Assembly: GCA_937974415.1 (NCBI GenBank)
Contig: CALJXB010000152.1
Location: forward strand, 1-6,077
Origin: an uncultured Kiloniellales bacterium
Lineage (GTDB): Bacteria > Pseudomonadota > Alphaproteobacteria > Kiloniellales > JAKSDN01
DNA length: 6,077 nucleotides
Direction of reading: 5' to 3'
Each line of letters starts with the position of its first letter. The first letter of the stretch is position 1. The position numbers and the translations under genes were made by a program. This document shows, piece by piece, positions 5,984 to 6,077 of this stretch. The notes under the pieces are model-generated. The model was not told the origin of the DNA, searched no databases, and saw only the letters and a list, made by a program, of their open reading frames with translations.

Positions 5984-6077
5984 TTATTGTCAGTGGCTGT
6001 CAGGACCGTTTCTAGCCACAAACCGTCATTCGACCGCCGGACCCTGGTCGTTAGTCTCCTGGGTGAAGGAGATCAAG

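Larger units (their letters stand above)
5752..6077. other. Repeat-rich non-coding tail
   Basis: No gene is supported; the minus-strand open frame 5682-5894 runs across repeats and the 74-residue ORF. The stretch is dense in hairpin elements: a possible terminator (5812-5843), a degenerate repeat copy (5848-5875), two good 30-bp copies (5894-5923, 5954-5983), and a CCGACAT/ATGTCGG hairpin (5938-5961). AACCGTCATTCG at 6021-6032 resembles the AAGCGGTCATTCG motif with one base lost. GAAGGAGATC at 6065-6074 resembles a ribosome binding site for a gene starting beyond the window, but no start codon is visible. Confidence 0.5.

Overview
The window looks like a decayed, accessory stretch of an alphaproteobacterial chromosome (moderately high G+C; IS110, YcaD-type MFS, YbbP-type permease and bactofilin sequences that would all fit Hyphomicrobiales or Rhodospirillales). 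The taxon is an inference from protein style and intergenic texture, not a match I could run. Only two long genes are intact or nearly so. They are divergent and surrounded by gene remnants and degenerate intergenic repeats.

Left part, minus strand: an IS110-family transposase remnant (43-306) keeps the N-terminal DEDD/RuvC-like start but has an in-frame TAA at a conserved position, and its homology stops about 20 residues later. Upstream of it (325-613) lies a non-coding stretch with an 18-bp inverted repeat enclosing 84 bases. Its position and nested pairing are what one would expect of the non-coding left end of an IS110 element, where the bridge RNA is made. Next is a complete 417-residue MFS transporter of the YcaD-like type (614-1867).

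Middle: a gene-free 390-413 bp divergent region (1868-2280) carries two copies of a 30-bp hairpin repeat. It is followed by a long plus-strand FtsX/MacB-type ABC permease of the YbbP kind (2281-4794, 837 residues, about 10 membrane segments). No ATPase partner (YbbA/LolD type) and no esterase (TesA) is encoded here. A perfect AGGAGG lies too far from the ATG, but five bases before an in-frame ATC, so the original start codon may have been lost.

Right part: a C-terminal bactofilin fragment (4969-5124, minus strand) ends close to a copy of the 30-bp repeat. A small 74-residue ORF with a strong ribosome binding site follows (5527-5751), then a repeat-rich non-coding tail (5752-6077) with three more repeat copies and several hairpins.

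I see no defence system, CRISPR array, tRNA or rRNA. The genes do not form a recognisable pathway: two independent membrane transporters sit in an area of gene erosion. The points most worth a second look are the length-conserved 30-bp palindromic repeat family, the structured IS110 left-end region, and the orphan permease with its odd start.
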